64,000 nt of DNA from Bradyrhizobium manausense (GTDB lineage: Bacteria > Pseudomonadota > Alphaproteobacteria > Rhizobiales > Xanthobacteraceae). This document shows positions 62,512-64,000 of the stretch, one piece after another; positions within the stretch are counted from its first letter, which is position 1, and each line of letters starts with the position of its first letter. The notes under the pieces were generated by a model. The model was not told where the DNA came from. It did no database searches and saw only the letters and a program-made list of their open reading frames with translations. A program made the position numbers and the translations under genes. The stretch covers positions 62,001 through 126,000 of the forward strand of contig NZ_JAFCKB010000023.1 in NCBI RefSeq assembly GCF_018130615.1, in the 5' to 3' direction.

Positions 62512-63354
62512 TCAGGCCAGGCAGCCTTCGATGAAGCTCGCTACCGCGCGCACCGCGGGCGCGCGGCGCAGGTCGCGATGGAGAACCAGCCAGACCTCGC
62601 GTCCGACCGGGCGTCCACCGATGTCATGCCGCTGCAGCCTCGCGTCAGCCTCGCCAAGAAATCTTGGCAAGGCGGCCAGCCCAATTCCGGTTCGGGCGGC
62701 TGCCGCCTGGTTCTCCAGATCATTGGTGCGAAGCACGATCTCGCGCGTGCCGGCGAAGCGCCTCAGCCATCGCTGCTGGGGAACCTCATCCATGCTGGCC
62801 TCGTAGGCGATGAAGGCGAATGCATGCGGGAGTGTCGCCTTGAGATAGTCGGGCGAGCCGTAGAGGCCAAACTCGAAATAGCCGATCTTGCGGGCGATCA
62901 GCCCGGGCTCCGTCGGGCGGGACAGGCGCAGCGCCAGATCGGCCTCGCGGCGCGTAAGCGAGGCCGTGCGCTTCTCGCCGATCAGCTTGATCCTGATGTC
63001 GGGATGCTGCTGTCGCAGCCGGATCAGCTTCGGCGCGATCAGGAGGCTGGCGAGCGAAGGTGGGGCGCTGATCGTGATCTCGCCACTGATCTCGGATTTT
63101 GAGGCCTGTGCGGCGCGCTCCACCGCAAAAGCCGCTTCCATCATCGGCGCTCCGATCTTGGCGATGCGCCTGCCGTCCCCGGTGAGCTCGTAGCTGCGCG
63201 GTCTGCGGTCCACGAGCTTGAGCGACACGGATGCTTCCAGGGCGGCGACGCGGCGGGCCACGGTGACATGGTCGACGTTGAGGCTCCGCGCCGCGGCCGA
63301 CAGGCTGCCTTCGCGCGCCAGCGCCAGGAAATGCTGCAGGTCGGTCCAGTCCAT
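62512..63354 (-). CDS. LysR-family transcriptional regulator
   Basis: A 280-residue LysR-type regulator. The winged HTH is MDWTDLQHFLALAREGSLSA followed by AARSLNVDHVTVARRVAALE. The periplasmic-binding-like effector domain has LASLLIAPKLIRLRQQHPDI and KIGYFEFGLYGSPDYLK. It is divergent from the quinone oxidoreductase gene at 63453, 98 bp apart, and is likely to control it. Confidence 0.93.
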   Translation of the reverse strand: MDWTDLQHFLALAREGSLSAAARSLNVDHVTVARRVAALEASVSLKLVDRRPRSYELTGDGRRIAKIGAPMMEAAFAVERAAQASKSEISGEITISAPPSLASLLIAPKLIRLRQQHPDIRIKLIGEKRTASLTRREADLALRLSRPTEPGLIARKIGYFEFGLYGSPDYLKATLPHAFAFIAYEASMDEVPQQRWLRRFAGTREIVLRTNDLENQAAAARTGIGLAALPRFLGEADARLQRHDIGGRPVGREVWLVLHRDLRRAPAVRAVASFIEGCLA

Positions 63355-63452
63355 ATGCGCGAAATCTCACAATAGGTTTTCGATTATGAGCAGTTTCGCA
63401 GATATCCGCGGCGATCCATAGTTTCTTCCATCATCGACTGGAGAAACTCGAT

Positions 63453-64000
63453 ATGGCCGTGATCGTGAAGTTAAAGGCGCCCGGTGGCGTCGAGCAGCTC
63501 GAGCTGGCAAGCGCCGATCTGCCGCAGCCGGGCCGCGGCGAAGTCCGGTTGCGGCAGACCGCCATCGGCGTCAATTTCATCGATATCTATCAGCGCCTCG
63601 GTCTCTACGCGCTCGCGCCCGAACGCATTCCCGGCGTCGAGGCGGTGGGCGTCGTTGCGGCGCTCGGCATCGAGGTCACCGGCCTCGAAGTCGGGGACCG
63701 CATCGCTTATGCGGGCGCGCCGGTCGGCGCCTATGCGTCCGAACGCAACATGCCAGCCTGGCGCTGCGTGAAGATTCCGGCCGGCCTGCCGGATGAGGCG
63801 GTCGCCGCCGCGTTCGTCAAGGGCATTACAGCCGACATGCTGCTTGGTCGCGTATTTCCGGTCGGCCGAGGCACGACGGTGCTCGTCCATAGCGCTGCGG
63901 GAGGACTTGGTCAGCTGCTGACACGCTGGGCCAGTGCGCGCGGGGCGGTCGTGATCGGAACTGTCGGTTCGCCGGCGAAAGCCGAAATCGCCCGTGCAGC
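63453..64000 (+). CDS. NADPH:quinone oxidoreductase (MDR family), cut by the window edge
   Basis: The first 182 codons of a medium-chain reductase of the quinone oxidoreductase (QorA/zeta-crystallin) branch. It begins MAVIVKLKAPGGVEQLELAS, then AIGVNFIDIYQRLGLYALAP, RIPGVEAVGVVAALGIEVTG and VFPVGRGTTVLVHSAAGGLG, which is the start of the NADPH-binding Rossmann motif. No zinc-ligand Cys pattern is seen, as usual in this branch. ATG 63453 has GAGAAACTCGAT upstream. Likely regulated by the divergent LysR protein. Confidence 0.9.
   Translation, partial: MAVIVKLKAPGGVEQLELASADLPQPGRGEVRLRQTAIGVNFIDIYQRLGLYALAPERIPGVEAVGVVAALGIEVTGLEVGDRIAYAGAPVGAYASERNMPAWRCVKIPAGLPDEAVAAAFVKGITADMLLGRVFPVGRGTTVLVHSAAGGLGQLLTRWASARGAVVIGTVGSPAKAEIARA

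Overview
The window is chromosomal DNA from a high-GC alphaproteobacterium, most likely Bradyrhizobium or a close relative. The evidence is a 603-residue LepA, a 538-residue ATP-dependent PckA with a GTG start, a ChvG/ChvI - HprK - EIIA(Man) - HPr block, a 187-residue PyrE, and several palindromic repeat families that I associate with Bradyrhizobium intergenic DNA. I see no rRNA, tRNA, CRISPR array or prophage. About 65 protein genes can be supported, on both strands and mostly in short operons.

Layout. 0-8.4 kb: a cut-off lysozyme-like gene, small secreted proteins, a divergent tautomerase / TetR-VOC unit with conspicuous palindromic operators, a DUF4239 membrane protein, a Sel1-repeat protein, RadC, a Tat-exported intradiol dioxygenase, an EamA exporter and an AdaA-type regulator. 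8.4-17.5 kb: methionine aminopeptidase, an MscS channel, a K+/H+ antiporter, a PepSY protein, the modABC molybdate transporter and MepA. 17.8-25.5 kb: a PAS-GGDEF-EAL protein, an acyl-CoA dehydrogenase-like protein, a GNAT protein, an amidase and PlsY. 25.7-35.1 kb: accessory genes (TPR protein, SRPBCC protein, GNAT protein, racemase, serine hydrolase, LuxR regulator, alpha/beta hydrolase). 35.5-48.9 kb: LepA, a GT39-type membrane protein, HPr, EIIA(Man), HprK, ChvG, ChvI, a HugZ-like protein, a TPR-CHAT protein and PckA. 48.9-50.3 kb: a complete IS4-family insertion sequence. 50.4-64 kb: a thioesterase, glycogen phosphorylase, a GIY-YIG protein, PyrE, a glutathione transferase, a LysE exporter, an FMN reductase, DNA polymerase I, a LysR regulator and a cut-off quinone oxidoreductase.

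How the genes fit together. The ChvG/ChvI two-component system, HPr kinase and the soluble PTS proteins form the envelope-stress and carbon-control block common in Rhizobiales, with pckA nearby as a likely gluconeogenic target. Here a HugZ-like gene and a TPR-CHAT gene lie between chvI and pckA.

The most unusual points are: a DNA polymerase I whose 3'-5' exonuclease motifs all look destroyed; a GIY-YIG gene bracketed by inverted copies of a REP palindrome, one of which is translated as its C-terminus; an IS4-family element inserted inside another copy of the same palindrome; a secreted-type TPR-CHAT (caspase-like) protein with a TPR-only relative elsewhere in the window; and a repeated operator set around the TetR / tautomerase locus. 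The proteins were identified by reading motifs, without database searches.
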